A stretch of 9,247 bases of DNA. Origin: an uncultured Eubacteriales bacterium. GTDB taxonomy: Bacteria; Bacillota; Clostridia; Christensenellales; UBA1242. Shown here piece by piece: positions 1-5,572 of the stretch. Under the pieces are notes generated by a model, which did not search any database, was not told the origin of the DNA, and worked only from the letters and a program-made list of their open reading frames with translations. The stretch is from assembly GCA_905203455.1 (NCBI GenBank), contig CAJKVX010000037.1, forward strand, positions 1 through 9,247, read 5' to 3'. A program made the translations under genes and the position numbers. Position 1 is the first letter of the stretch; the number at the start of each line of letters is the position of its first letter.

Positions 1-1
1 A

Positions 2-1579
2 GGGCTTGTTTACTCTCTTAACCAAATTGCTGAAACAAAGGGAAGCACAATTGCCTTAAAAGAAGAATTAATTAAAGAAACAAAAAAACTTTTAGAACTT
101 GATGATATTGACGCTGAACTTGAATCTGTTATAATTTCACTTATTATAAGTGGAAAAATTAAGCAGGTTGATTTTAATGGGCAAGATGCTTTGGCAGTTT
201 CTTCTTATTACGGCATGGAAAAATATATTTCAACCAAACTTAAACTGCTTGCAGAAAGCAAAAGCGAGGTTTATGTTGATTTTGAGCGTGAAATCGAAGA
301 ATACCAACGCATAAACAACATTAAATTGCATGAAAACCAAATTGAGGCAATTAAGCAAGGAATAAGCAATGGGGTTTTGGTTATAACTGGTGGCCCAGGA
401 ACGGGAAAAACAACAATAATTAAGGGCATTTTGCGAATTTTTAAAAATTGTAATCTTAAATGTATGCTAATGGCACCAACGGGCAGGGCAAGCAAAAGGC
501 TTGAAGAGCAAACGGGCGAGCAAGCAAGCACCATTCACCGTGCACTTGAAATGCAAGGCAAAGGGGAGGGAATGTTTGCAAGAAATGAAAGAAATCCACT
601 TGAATGTGATGTTGTGATTGTTGATGAAGTAAGCATGATTGACGATTTTGTTATGAGCAGTTTACTAAAAGCCGTAAACCGTGGCACAAAACTTATTTTG
701 GTTGGAGATAAAGACCAACTTCCAAGCGTGGGGGCAGGGAATGTGCTTGCTGATATTATTGCAAGTGGTCAGTTTGAGGTTGTAAATTTAACACAAATTT
801 TCAGGCAAAGTGAAGAAAGCATGATAATTGTTAACGCTCATAAAATTAACATGGGTGAAATGATTAATCTTTCAAAAAAATCAAATGACTTTTTCTATTC
901 AAGCGTTAGCGAGCCTGAAAAAGTGTTGAAAGAAATTGTCAGTTTTGTAACAACAAGAATTCCTGCCTATGCTAATGTTGAAAGCAGTGACATTCAAGTT
1001 ATTGCCCCAATGAAGGCGGGCATTGCTGGTGTTGACAACATTAATGTTTCTCTTCAAAAAGCACTTAACCCACAGCAAGAAGGCAAAGCGGAAATTGAGC
1101 ATGGCAAAAGAATTTTTCGTGTTGGCGATAAAATTATGCAAATTAAAAACAATTATGACCAAGAATGGGTTAAAAGTGAAGGAAAAGTTATAATAAACGG
1201 CAACGGAGTGTTTAACGGAGACATTGGTTACATTGAAGCCATAAACACTCAAATGCAAAGCATTATTGTTTGTTTTGAAGATGGCAGAAGGGCAAACTTC
1301 ACAGTTCCAGATTTTGACAATCTTACCCATGCTTATGCCATAACTATTCATAAAAGTCAGGGCAGTGAGTTTAGCGTTGTGATAATTCCAATTATGGGTG
1401 GCAACCCCATGCTTTATAACCGCAATTTGCTTTACACGGCTGTAACGCGCGCAAAAAAAATGGTGGTTTTAATTGGAAAACAAGCAAGCATTTACGCCAT
1501 GATTAAAAATGAATATATGCAAAAAAGAAACACAATGCTTAGGCAATTTTTGTGTAATAATGTCAATATGTTTGAGTAA
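2..1579 (+). CDS. recD2: RecD2-type ATP-dependent DNA helicase, C-terminal 525 residues (5' end outside window)
   Basis: Superfamily 1B 5'-to-3' DNA helicase acting in DNA repair and replication-fork maintenance in bacteria, usually without RecBC. The reading frame is open from base 2, so the start lies upstream; a TTG at 191 is internal. Seen in the partial protein: Walker A GGPGTGKTT (about residues 130-138, bases 389-415), preceded by the Q-like motif HENQIEAI; Walker B VVIVDEVSMID; motif III LVGDKDQLPSVGAG; motif IV LTQIFRQ; an SH3-like insertion region around GDKIMQIKNNY and NGDIGYIEAI; motif V TIHKSQGSEF; and motif VI YTAVTRAKK. These are the RecD family signatures in order. RecD2 proteins are usually somewhat over 700 residues, so roughly the first 200 (OB-like and helix-hairpin-helix part) are missing; the visible start covers the end of that N-terminal region. 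A terminator 17 bases after the stop separates it from yabP. TraA/RecD paralogues are the only serious alternative. Confidence 0.95.
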   Translation, partial: GLVYSLNQIAETKGSTIALKEELIKETKKLLELDDIDAELESVIISLIISGKIKQVDFNGQDALAVSSYYGMEKYISTKLKLLAESKSEVYVDFEREIEEYQRINNIKLHENQIEAIKQGISNGVLVITGGPGTGKTTIIKGILRIFKNCNLKCMLMAPTGRASKRLEEQTGEQASTIHRALEMQGKGEGMFARNERNPLECDVVIVDEVSMIDDFVMSSLLKAVNRGTKLILVGDKDQLPSVGAGNVLADIIASGQFEVVNLTQIFRQSEESMIIVNAHKINMGEMINLSKKSNDFFYSSVSEPEKVLKEIVSFVTTRIPAYANVESSDIQVIAPMKAGIAGVDNINVSLQKALNPQQEGKAEIEHGKRIFRVGDKIMQIKNNYDQEWVKSEGKVIINGNGVFNGDIGYIEAINTQMQSIIVCFEDGRRANFTVPDFDNLTHAYAITIHKSQGSEFSVVIIPIMGGNPMLYNRNLLYTAVTRAKKMVVLIGKQASIYAMIKNEYMQKRNTMLRQFLCNNVNMFE

Positions 1580-1595
1580 AAAATTAAACTAAAAT

Positions 1596-1621
1596 CAACC
1601 CCCAAGTTAGGGGTTGTTTTT
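1596..1621 (+). terminator. Intrinsic terminator of recD2
   Basis: Perfect 7-bp stem CAACCCC (1596-1602) / GGGGTTG (1610-1616) with a 7-base loop, followed by TTTTT. It begins 17 bases after the recD2 stop codon, so yabPQ probably has its own promoter or depends on read-through. Confidence 0.88.
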
Positions 1622-1672
1622 ATGTGGTCTAATTACTTAACCTTTTGCATATATTGTGTTAGGAGATTTTAA

Positions 1673-1963
1673 ATGGAAACTGTTGCAAAAAAAGAAAACA
1701 AAATTAAAGAAAGCGACCACAGTGTGTTTATTGACAGAAAAAAACTTGTAACAATTACTGCTGTGGTGGAAGTTGTTAGTGCCCAAGATAGTTGTGTTGT
1801 TTTGAAAACTGAAGTTGGTGGAATGCAAATTTCTGGAACCAATTTAAGGGTTGAAAAACTTTCACTTGAAGAAAAGATTTTAAAAATTGAAGGAGACATT
1901 TATGCAATAAAATACACAACAGGAAACATTAAAAAGGGCTTTTTTTCAAAATTGTTTAAATAG
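1673..1963 (+). CDS. yabP: Sporulation protein YabP
   Basis: Small 96-residue protein of the YabP/YqfC family, needed for sporulation in Bacillus and conserved in endospore formers; the exact biochemical role is not known to me. The family pattern is visible: an H-S-V-F-I-D-R-K-K-L segment (about residues 16-25), a V-T-I-T-A-V-V-E-V-V strand, a C-V-V-L-K-T-E-V-G-G-M-Q-I-S-G-T-N-L strand pair, then L-K-I-E-G-D-I-Y-A-I-K-Y near the C-terminus, as in the typical 'T.G.L.I.G..L.I..L' layout. No membrane segment. The ATG at 1673 follows AGGAG (1661-1665) with 7-base spacing. Its stop codon overlaps the ribosome binding site of yabQ nine bases before that start, so the two are almost certainly co-transcribed. 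The stretch before it (1580-1672) holds the recD2 terminator and no convincing promoter. Confidence 0.92.
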   Translation: METVAKKENKIKESDHSVFIDRKKLVTITAVVEVVSAQDSCVVLKTEVGGMQISGTNLRVEKLSLEEKILKIEGDIYAIKYTTGNIKKGFFSKLFK

Positions 1964-1972
1964 GTGTAGTTT

Positions 1973-2308
1973 ATGGTTGACCCAATTGTTCAATTAAAAA
2001 TTGCAGCCCTTTGTTTTTGCGTTGGGCTTGCCTCGTGTGTTGTTTATGAGTTTTTAAAACTTATTAAAACATGGGCAAAAAATAATGTTTTTATAAACTT
2101 TTCATTAGATTTTATTTTATTCTTTATTGCGGGTTTTTCAATTTTTTTAGTGTTTTTGAAGTATAATTACGCCCAATTTGCAGTTTTTGGAGTAATAAGT
2201 ATGCTTGCTGGCTTTTTTGCAAATAAGGTTGTTATTGCGTTTTTGATAGATTTGTTTTTAAAACTATTATACTTTTATGCAAGAAAATTTAATAAGCAAA
2301 AGTCATAA
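1973..2308 (+). CDS. yabQ: Spore cortex biosynthesis membrane protein YabQ
   Basis: 111-residue integral membrane protein of the YabQ family, required in Bacillus for the spore cortex and placed in the outer forespore membrane by published work. Three or four hydrophobic segments are visible (about residues 6-27, 41-62, 66-85 and 86-103), with a basic tail ARKFNKQKS. The family-like pattern of a glycine-bearing first helix leading to V-Y-E-F-L-K, then S-L-D-F-I-L-F-F and the later G-V-I-S-M-L-A-G-F, can be seen. ATG 1973 is preceded by AGGTG (1962-1966), which overlaps the yabP stop, indicating translational coupling. In Bacillus the next gene in the same direction is divIC; here a reverse-strand gene intervenes and yabQ runs into a shared terminator. 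Length matches small clostridial family members. Confidence 0.88.
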   Translation: MVDPIVQLKIAALCFCVGLASCVVYEFLKLIKTWAKNNVFINFSLDFILFFIAGFSIFLVFLKYNYAQFAVFGVISMLAGFFANKVVIAFLIDLFLKLLYFYARKFNKQKS

Positions 2309-2370
2309 AAACTGGCAAAAAAATACAAATTAAATAAAAATCACAAATTAAAGAAAGCATTAGCATTAAA

Positions 2371-2417
2371 GCAAAAAACCACCAGCGAGGCTGGTGGATA
2401 TATTTTTTATTTTACTA
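2371..2417. terminator. Bidirectional intrinsic terminator between yabQ and the DUF11 gene
   Basis: Perfect 8-bp GC-rich stem CCACCAGC (2379-2386) / GCTGGTGG (2390-2397) with a 3-base loop. On the minus strand it is followed directly by a run of six T (plus-strand A at 2373-2378), a strong terminator for the DUF11 gene that ends at 2421. On the plus strand it is followed by ATATATTTTTTATTTT, weaker but able to end yabPQ transcription. Confidence 0.87.
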
Positions 2418-2420
2418 CTT

Positions 2421-3266
2421 TTAATCAATATAGCCAGTTATTGTAAGCACTGTTTTTCCAGAGCCAGATGATGAGGTTGGTGGAACTGTTATTGATGGCC
2501 CTGTTGATGAAGGCACTGTGAATTCGTTATTGCTTGAAACTGTGTAATCTGATGAACTTAAAGTGGTTGTGTTAGCAGTTCCAACTTTTAATTGAACTGA
2601 CACGATGTTAAAATTTTGAGGAAGGTCATCAGTTATGCTTGAAACAAGGGCAGTTGTTGTGCCTTGGTTTGTAAGGGTTATTGTGTATGAAAACACTTGC
2701 CCTTGTGAAACACTTGAAGAACTAGCCGCTTTTGTTATGTCAAGATTAGCACTTGTGTTTCTTGTTATAACGGCAGATGTGTAGTCTGTTACTTTATCTG
2801 ACGCTGTGTAGCCAATGCCTTCAACTGAGTTAGTTATTGAGTTAACTGTGCTTGGAATTGAGTTAGAAACTCTGCAAGTGTAAGTTAAAATCATTTTGTT
2901 TCCGCTTGCAAGTGGGGAAAGGGTAAACACCAGCGGGTTTGTTGATTCAACTTCGGCTTGAAGAACTTGATTGTTATAATAAAGCGTTGCACTGCCATTT
3001 ACATATGAAAGATATTGTGGCGTGCCACCAAGATCATCAATAATTCTTACCCCTGTAAAATATTGAGTTCCTGTGTTTTCTATATCAATGTGATAAGTCA
3101 CTGTGCCACCTGGGGTGAAAGAGCTTTGTTGGGTATACTTATTAATAGATAAAGCGCTTTCATCAAGTAGGGTTATAGTTGAAACATTGCTTGTTTCAGA
3201 TTGAGGTTCACTTGAACCACTTGTTGTGTAGTTAACAGTTGCTTGATTTGTCACTTCTGTTGCCAT
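2421..3266 (-). CDS. Two-repeat DUF11 (conserved repeat domain) beta-sandwich protein, no signal peptide
   Basis: 281-residue protein made of two DUF11-type repeats. The start is ATG at 3266-3264 because AAGGAGG lies five bases upstream; an in-frame ATG 15 codons earlier has no such site. Repeat 1 (about 39-160) and repeat 2 (about 175-281) align without gaps over their first 40 residues at an offset of exactly 136: LSINK43 with LDITK179, Y58 with Y194, N64-x-G with N200-x-G, DDL 77-79 with DDL 213-215. The N-terminal 38 residues (NQATVNYT..SNVSTITLL) look like the linker strand that also precedes repeat 2 (NSVEGIGYT..SAVITRN). Rich in Ser and Thr, only one Cys (131). No signal peptide, transmembrane segment or LPXTG motif, which is odd because DUF11 proteins are mostly surface or secreted. 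A spore-surface protein made in the mother cell would not need one; this is inference. It is convergent with yabQ and divergent from divIC. Family assignment is firm, function unknown. Confidence 0.85.
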   Translation of the reverse strand: MATEVTNQATVNYTTSGSSEPQSETSNVSTITLLDESALSINKYTQQSSFTPGGTVTYHIDIENTGTQYFTGVRIIDDLGGTPQYLSYVNGSATLYYNNQVLQAEVESTNPLVFTLSPLASGNKMILTYTCRVSNSIPSTVNSITNSVEGIGYTASDKVTDYTSAVITRNTSANLDITKAASSSSVSQGQVFSYTITLTNQGTTTALVSSITDDLPQNFNIVSVQLKVGTANTTTLSSSDYTVSSNNEFTVPSSTGPSITVPPTSSSGSGKTVLTITGYID

Positions 3267-3271
3267 TTTTA

Positions 3272-3278
3272 CCTCCTT
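3272..3278 (-). promoter_or_regulatory. Ribosome binding site that fixes the DUF11 gene start
   Basis: Minus-strand AAGGAGG (plus-strand CCTCCTT) lies 5 bases before ATG 3266. It lies inside the longer open frame that begins at 3311, showing that the extra 15 N-terminal codons are most likely untranslated leader. Confidence 0.85.
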
Positions 3279-3294
3279 TTTAGTATACATCAGC

Positions 3295-3320
3295 ATTATA
3301 TGCTTTTTCATTTTTGTTGT
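3295..3320 (-). promoter_or_regulatory. Probable promoter of the DUF11 gene (sigma-A -10 or mother-cell sigma-like)
   Basis: Reading the minus strand, a perfect TATAAT lies at 3300-3295, giving a predicted start near 3288 and a leader of about 20 bases. No good TTGACA box sits 16-18 bases upstream. The -10 extended by two bases is CATATAAT (3302-3295), close to the sigma-E consensus CATACAAT and to the sigma-K form CATAnnnTA, and an AC (3320-3319) lies 16 bases before it, where sigma-K promoters carry their -35 AC. Which sigma factor is used cannot be decided from sequence alone. Confidence 0.5.
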
Positions 3321-3371
3321 GACACTTCAATGGATTTTGTTGAAATTTAAATGATTATTTTGCAAAAACAT

Positions 3372-3390
3372 CAAATTTTGCCAAAATTTG
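3372..3390. repeat. Inverted repeat in the DUF11/divIC divergent intergenic region
   Basis: CAAATTTT (3372-3379) and AAAATTTG (3383-3390) form a perfect 8-bp inverted repeat around GCC, followed by TGCTTTTTTT. It lies between the two divergent promoters and could be an operator or a weak hairpin. Being AT-only apart from the ends, it could also be chance in this composition. Confidence 0.4.
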
Positions 3391-3466
3391 TGCTTTTTTT
3401 AATAAAATTTAATATATTTTGCAGATTTTTAAATTGTTTTATTTATGGAAAAATATAAAAAATTTC

Positions 3467-3495
3467 TTGCAATTTTTGGCAAGTTAACTTATACT
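3467..3495 (+). promoter_or_regulatory. Sigma-A-type promoter of divIC
   Basis: TTGCAA (3467-3472), 17-base spacer, TATACT (3490-3495). Predicted start near 3502, 36 bases before the ATG. The -35 box lies inside an inverted repeat, CTTGC (3466-3470) / GCAAG (3479-3483). Confidence 0.7.
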
Positions 3496-3537
3496 TATGG
3501 TGATAATTAATAATTGAAAACTGCAAAAGGAGGAATT

Positions 3538-3819
3538 ATGGAACAGAAAAAGTTTGCAAAAATGTTGAAAATTATAACTGTTTGTGCAACCTGTGTGCTT
3601 GTTGTTATGGTTGGAATAATTCTTGGGCAGTATATTAAACTGGGCAGTTTAAACAAACAAAGTAATAATCTTGATGCTGAACTTGCAAGCCTAAATTCAC
3701 AAAGGCAAAATTTAGAGCAGGGCATTGCAAACAGGTTAACTGATGCGTATATTGAAGAACAAGCAAGAGAACAACTTGGAATGATTAAAGAGGGTGAGAC
3801 CCTTTACATTTACAAGTAG
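3538..3819 (+). CDS. divIC: Septum formation initiator protein, DivIC/FtsB family
   Basis: 93-residue bitopic membrane protein of the DivIC/FtsB family, part of the FtsL-FtsB/DivIC-FtsQ/DivIB divisome subcomplex. Order seen: a short basic cytoplasmic tail (MEQKKFAKMLK), one transmembrane helix at about 10-32, an extracytoplasmic coiled coil at about 34-64 with heptad-like Leu spacing, and the typical C-terminal motif AREQLGMIKEGETLYIYK (76-93). The start is ATG 3538 because AAGGAGG (3527-3533) lies just before it, with a rather short 4-base gap; a TTG at 3514 in frame would put the binding site inside the gene. Gene order yabP-yabQ-divIC is known from Bacillus and clostridia, but here the DUF11 gene is inserted and divIC has its own promoter. 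No clear terminator follows. Confidence 0.92.
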   Translation: MEQKKFAKMLKIITVCATCVLVVMVGIILGQYIKLGSLNKQSNNLDAELASLNSQRQNLEQGIANRLTDAYIEEQAREQLGMIKEGETLYIYK

Positions 3820-3973
3820 GATTTATGTGCAAGATTTATAAATAGGTTTTGCAAGTAATTTTTACAGAGGAATTTATCAACAGAACTCTAAGTTAGTTTT
3901 ACAAGTAAATTTATGAATAGGGTTTGCGAATAAGTTTTATAGATAAAGTCTATTGAAAAAAGTTTTACAAGAG
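3809..3973 (+). repeat. Degenerate repeat cluster downstream of and overlapping the end of divIC
   Basis: The motif TTT(A/G)CAAG occurs at 3809-3816, 3848-3855, 3898-3905 and 3964-3971; the first three continue with TA, and the first runs into the divIC stop codon. A second shared block, TTTATAAATAGG-type, at 3835-3858 matches 3910-3933 at 20 of 24 positions. The units are spaced 39, 50 and 66 bases apart, so this is not a regular tandem array. No gene is seen here. It may be decayed duplicated sequence or a binding-site cluster. Confidence 0.55.
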
Positions 3974-4111
3974 AAATAATAATTTTAAAATTTTAGCATA
4001 TTAATAAAAATGCCCTTATGGTAACCCTTTACAGGTTTATTGTTTATATTTGCGGTTTTAGATAAATAAATTGCTAATTTTTATTTTTCTAAAACTTTTT
4101 AGTAAAAGATA
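3974..4111. other. AT-rich intergenic stretch before tRNA-fMet
   Basis: No gene, and no ribosome binding site followed by a frame. It contains a GGTAACC palindrome (4020-4026) and a small inverted repeat CTAAAA (4089-4094) / TTTTAG (4097-4102) just upstream of the tRNA promoter. Nothing else is recognised. Confidence 0.5.
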
Positions 4112-4140
4112 TTGACAATTGAGTGAGGGAGATATATAAT
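4112..4140 (+). promoter_or_regulatory. Consensus sigma-A promoter of tRNA-fMet
   Basis: Perfect TTGACA (4112-4117), 17-base spacer, perfect TATAAT (4135-4140). Predicted start near 4147, about nine bases before the mature tRNA 5' end, as expected for a stable RNA gene. Confidence 0.93.
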
Positions 4141-4155
4141 TAACATGCTAAACAT

Positions 4156-4232
4156 CGCGGGGTAGAGCAGCTCGGAAGCTCGTCGGGCTCATAACCCGAA
4201 GGTCGTTGGTTCAAATCCAATCCCCGCAACCA
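4156..4232 (+). tRNA. Initiator tRNA-fMet (anticodon CAT)
   Basis: 77-base tRNA with encoded CCA. The cloverleaf folds fully: acceptor CGCGGGG (4156-4162) with CCCCGCA (4222-4228), D stem GAGC/GCTC, anticodon stem TCGGG/CCCGA with loop CTCATAA (anticodon 4190-4192), T stem GTTGG/CCAAT with loop TTCAAAT. Two initiator hallmarks are present: position 1 is C facing A72 (no Watson-Crick pair), and the anticodon stem ends in three consecutive G-C pairs. It therefore feeds translation initiation via formylation and IF2. From memory, a tRNA-Met also lies downstream of divIC in Bacillus, so this neighbourhood may be conserved. Confidence 0.97.
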
Positions 4233-4239
4233 ATCATTT

Positions 4240-4265
4240 GCCACTTAACTGTGGCTTATTTTTTT
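4240..4265 (+). terminator. Intrinsic terminator of tRNA-fMet
   Basis: Stem GCCAC (4240-4244) / GTGGC (4251-4255) with a 6-base loop, then TTATTTTTTT. It lies eight bases after the CCA end, so the tRNA is a single-gene transcript. Confidence 0.85.
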
Positions 4266-4640
4266 GCATTTTTATTGTTGCTAAATTGTTGTGTTAGTGA
4301 TGATGTTATGTCTATTGCTTTTCTAATGCAGATATTGTTGCCACTAAAACAGATATTGTTATTGCTAATGCATATGTAATTGCTTTTTAATGCTACCATT
4401 TTATTTTAATTTAGTTCTTTTTACGCTGCTTATAATCATTTTTGTTATATTTTATTGCTGTGAATGTTGATGTTGAATGAAATTAAATTAGTAAAATGAT
4501 AATAGGGTGAACAAACACAGGTTTTAAGGTTATGTGTTTTTATGGTTTAAAAATGGCAATTTTCATGTGAAGATGGGGTTTGGGTTCTATTTAAATGCTT
4601 TTTTAAATGCGGTTTGGTTTTAAATAAGGCATTGCGTTTT
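4266..4640. other. 375-bp gene-free stretch with internal degenerate repeats
   Basis: No supported gene or RNA. A patch at 4311-4393 is internally repetitive: ATTGCTTTTCTAATGC (4314-4329) recurs with one base missing at 4379-4393, and CAGATATTGTT occurs at 4329-4339 and 4350-4360. The rest is T-rich on this strand, with short stop-riddled frames. It could be decayed coding sequence or slippage-generated repeats. Confidence 0.45.
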
Positions 4641-4641
4641 G

Positions 4642-4670
4642 TTGACAAATGTTTTTGAATTATTTACACT
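4642..4670 (+). promoter_or_regulatory. Promoter of the TasA-like gene
   Basis: TTGACA (4642-4647), 17-base spacer, TACACT (4665-4670, four of six matches). Predicted start near 4677, about 29 bases before ATG 4706. A perfect TATAAT at 4688-4693 is less likely because it would leave almost no leader before the ribosome binding site AGGA (4694-4697). Confidence 0.65.
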
Positions 4671-4705
4671 TAAAATTGTAATACTATTATAATAGGATAA
4701 AGCAA

Positions 4706-5284
4706 ATGAACAAAGCGAGATTAAAATCAGTAACTGTTATTGATAAACTTTTGTATGTTTTTTTGGTTATTGCGTTTTTTATTACCGCAGTAACAGCGGT
4801 TACTTCGGCTAAATTCACTTCAAGAGTTAACAGTTATGTTATAAGCAATGTTTCAAATGTTCAAATAGATTTTGCTGATGGTGGCGATGGAACAATTGTG
4901 CTTGCAGATTGGAAGCCTGGAGACACAAGAACCATTGAATTTAGTGTAAGAAATTATAATGATGATAATGAGGTTAACGAATTTGCTCTTATTTATCAAC
5001 TTCAAATTGAAACATCATCACTTTTGCCACTTACTTACACCTTAACAAAAACAACAGACACGGGCTCAGCGCAACTTGCTTTAAGCGTTGCAAAAGAAGA
5101 GGTTACCACCTTTGACATTTACAGCACAACTGATAACACTTTAAAACACAGCATTCCACAGTTAGACAGTTTTGTTCTTGAAATTAGTTGGCCAGTTGAA
5201 AATAATGATGCAGAAGCACTTGAAGCAGGCGGGGAATACATAAGAATTATTTTAAATTGGCGACAATATGTTGCTCAAGTTTAA
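4706..5284 (+). CDS. TasA/CalY-like (SipW-dependent type) exported beta-sandwich protein
   Basis: 192-residue exported protein. N-terminus: basic region (MNKARLK), hydrophobic stretch at about 15-33, then VTSA-KFTSRV, a plausible signal peptidase site after A35 resembling the A-(K/Y)-(F/Y)-(T/S) junction of SipW-cognate signal peptides. The mature part is beta-rich and shows features I associate with clostridial TasA-like proteins: a PGD turn (71-73) before FSVRN (79-83), the LLPLTYTLT segment (106-114), WPVEN (162-166) and a final strand RIILNWRQYVAQV. TasA and CalY form biofilm fibres or act at the cell surface in Bacillus. No sortase motif, and no sipW homologue in this window, so the processing enzyme must be encoded elsewhere. 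The ATG at 4706 follows AGGA with an 8-base gap. It is monocistronic between two tRNA genes with its own promoter and terminator. The family call rests on pattern recognition and is moderate; a generic exported protein is the alternative. Confidence 0.65.
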   Translation: MNKARLKSVTVIDKLLYVFLVIAFFITAVTAVTSAKFTSRVNSYVISNVSNVQIDFADGGDGTIVLADWKPGDTRTIEFSVRNYNDDNEVNEFALIYQLQIETSSLLPLTYTLTKTTDTGSAQLALSVAKEEVTTFDIYSTTDNTLKHSIPQLDSFVLEISWPVENNDAEALEAGGEYIRIILNWRQYVAQV

Positions 5285-5288
5285 TTTT

Positions 5289-5319
5289 CAGGTTTAACAT
5301 GGGTTAAACCTGTTTTTTT
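5289..5319 (+). terminator. Strong intrinsic terminator of the TasA-like gene
   Basis: Perfect 10-bp stem CAGGTTTAAC (5289-5298) / GTTAAACCTG (5303-5312), loop ATGG, then seven T. It begins four bases after the stop codon. Confidence 0.92.
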
Positions 5320-5506
5320 GTGAAAAGTTATGTTTGATTTGTGTGTAAAAACCTATTTTTTTAAAAAGGTATTTTTGTTTTTTGTAAAAAACTATTCTTG
5401 TTTTGATGCGCAACTAATAAAAATAATTAAAAAATTACCTGAATTTACTTTTATTTTAATTTTTAATATAGATTGTTTAGACAATAAAGGTTTTGGGTTT
5501 TTTCTA
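5320..5506. other. AT-rich gene-free spacer between the TasA-like gene and the tRNA-Arg promoter
   Basis: An open frame of 81 codons (5330-5575) crosses this region and the tRNA promoter, but it is rich in Phe, Ile, Leu and Lys as expected from AT-rich noncoding DNA. Its start follows only GTGAAAAGTT, with no ribosome binding site. No gene is supported. Confidence 0.5.
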
Positions 5507-5535
5507 TTGACAATTAATTTGAATAGAATTATAAT
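5507..5535 (+). promoter_or_regulatory. Consensus sigma-A promoter of tRNA-Arg
   Basis: Perfect TTGACA (5507-5512), 17-base spacer, perfect TATAAT (5530-5535). It shares the 10-base block ATTGACAATT with the tRNA-fMet promoter. The predicted start near 5542 leaves a leader of about 65 bases before the tRNA, far longer than that of tRNA-fMet. Confidence 0.92.
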
Positions 5536-5556
5536 TATCTTGTTTCACAAAACAAT

Positions 5557-5572
5557 CGCACAAGTTTGTGCG
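5557..5572 (+). repeat. Perfect inverted repeat in the tRNA-Arg leader
   Basis: CGCACAA (5557-5563) / TTGTGCG (5566-5572), a 7-bp perfect dyad (6 bp with a 4-base loop as RNA). No T run follows, so it is not a terminator. It may be a leader hairpin removed by RNase processing, or a protein-binding site. Confidence 0.5.

Noticed and set aside
899..1351. 150-codon reverse-strand open frame
   Set aside because: It lies wholly inside recD2, antisense to conserved helicase sequence, with no ribosome binding site or family features.
1627..1655. Sigma-E-like promoter for yabP (TCTAATT, 13-base spacer, CATATATT)
   Set aside because: The predicted transcription start would fall at about 1661, inside the AGGAG ribosome binding site, leaving no usable leader. 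The -35 match is also weak.
3267..3311. Upstream in-frame ATG giving a 296-residue DUF11 protein
   Set aside because: The GGAGG site falls inside this extension and is correctly spaced for ATG 3266; the extension would also begin upstream of the predicted transcription start.
3514..3537. TTG start giving a 101-residue DivIC
   Set aside because: The AAGGAGG sequence that serves ATG 3538 would become coding, and no binding site precedes the TTG.
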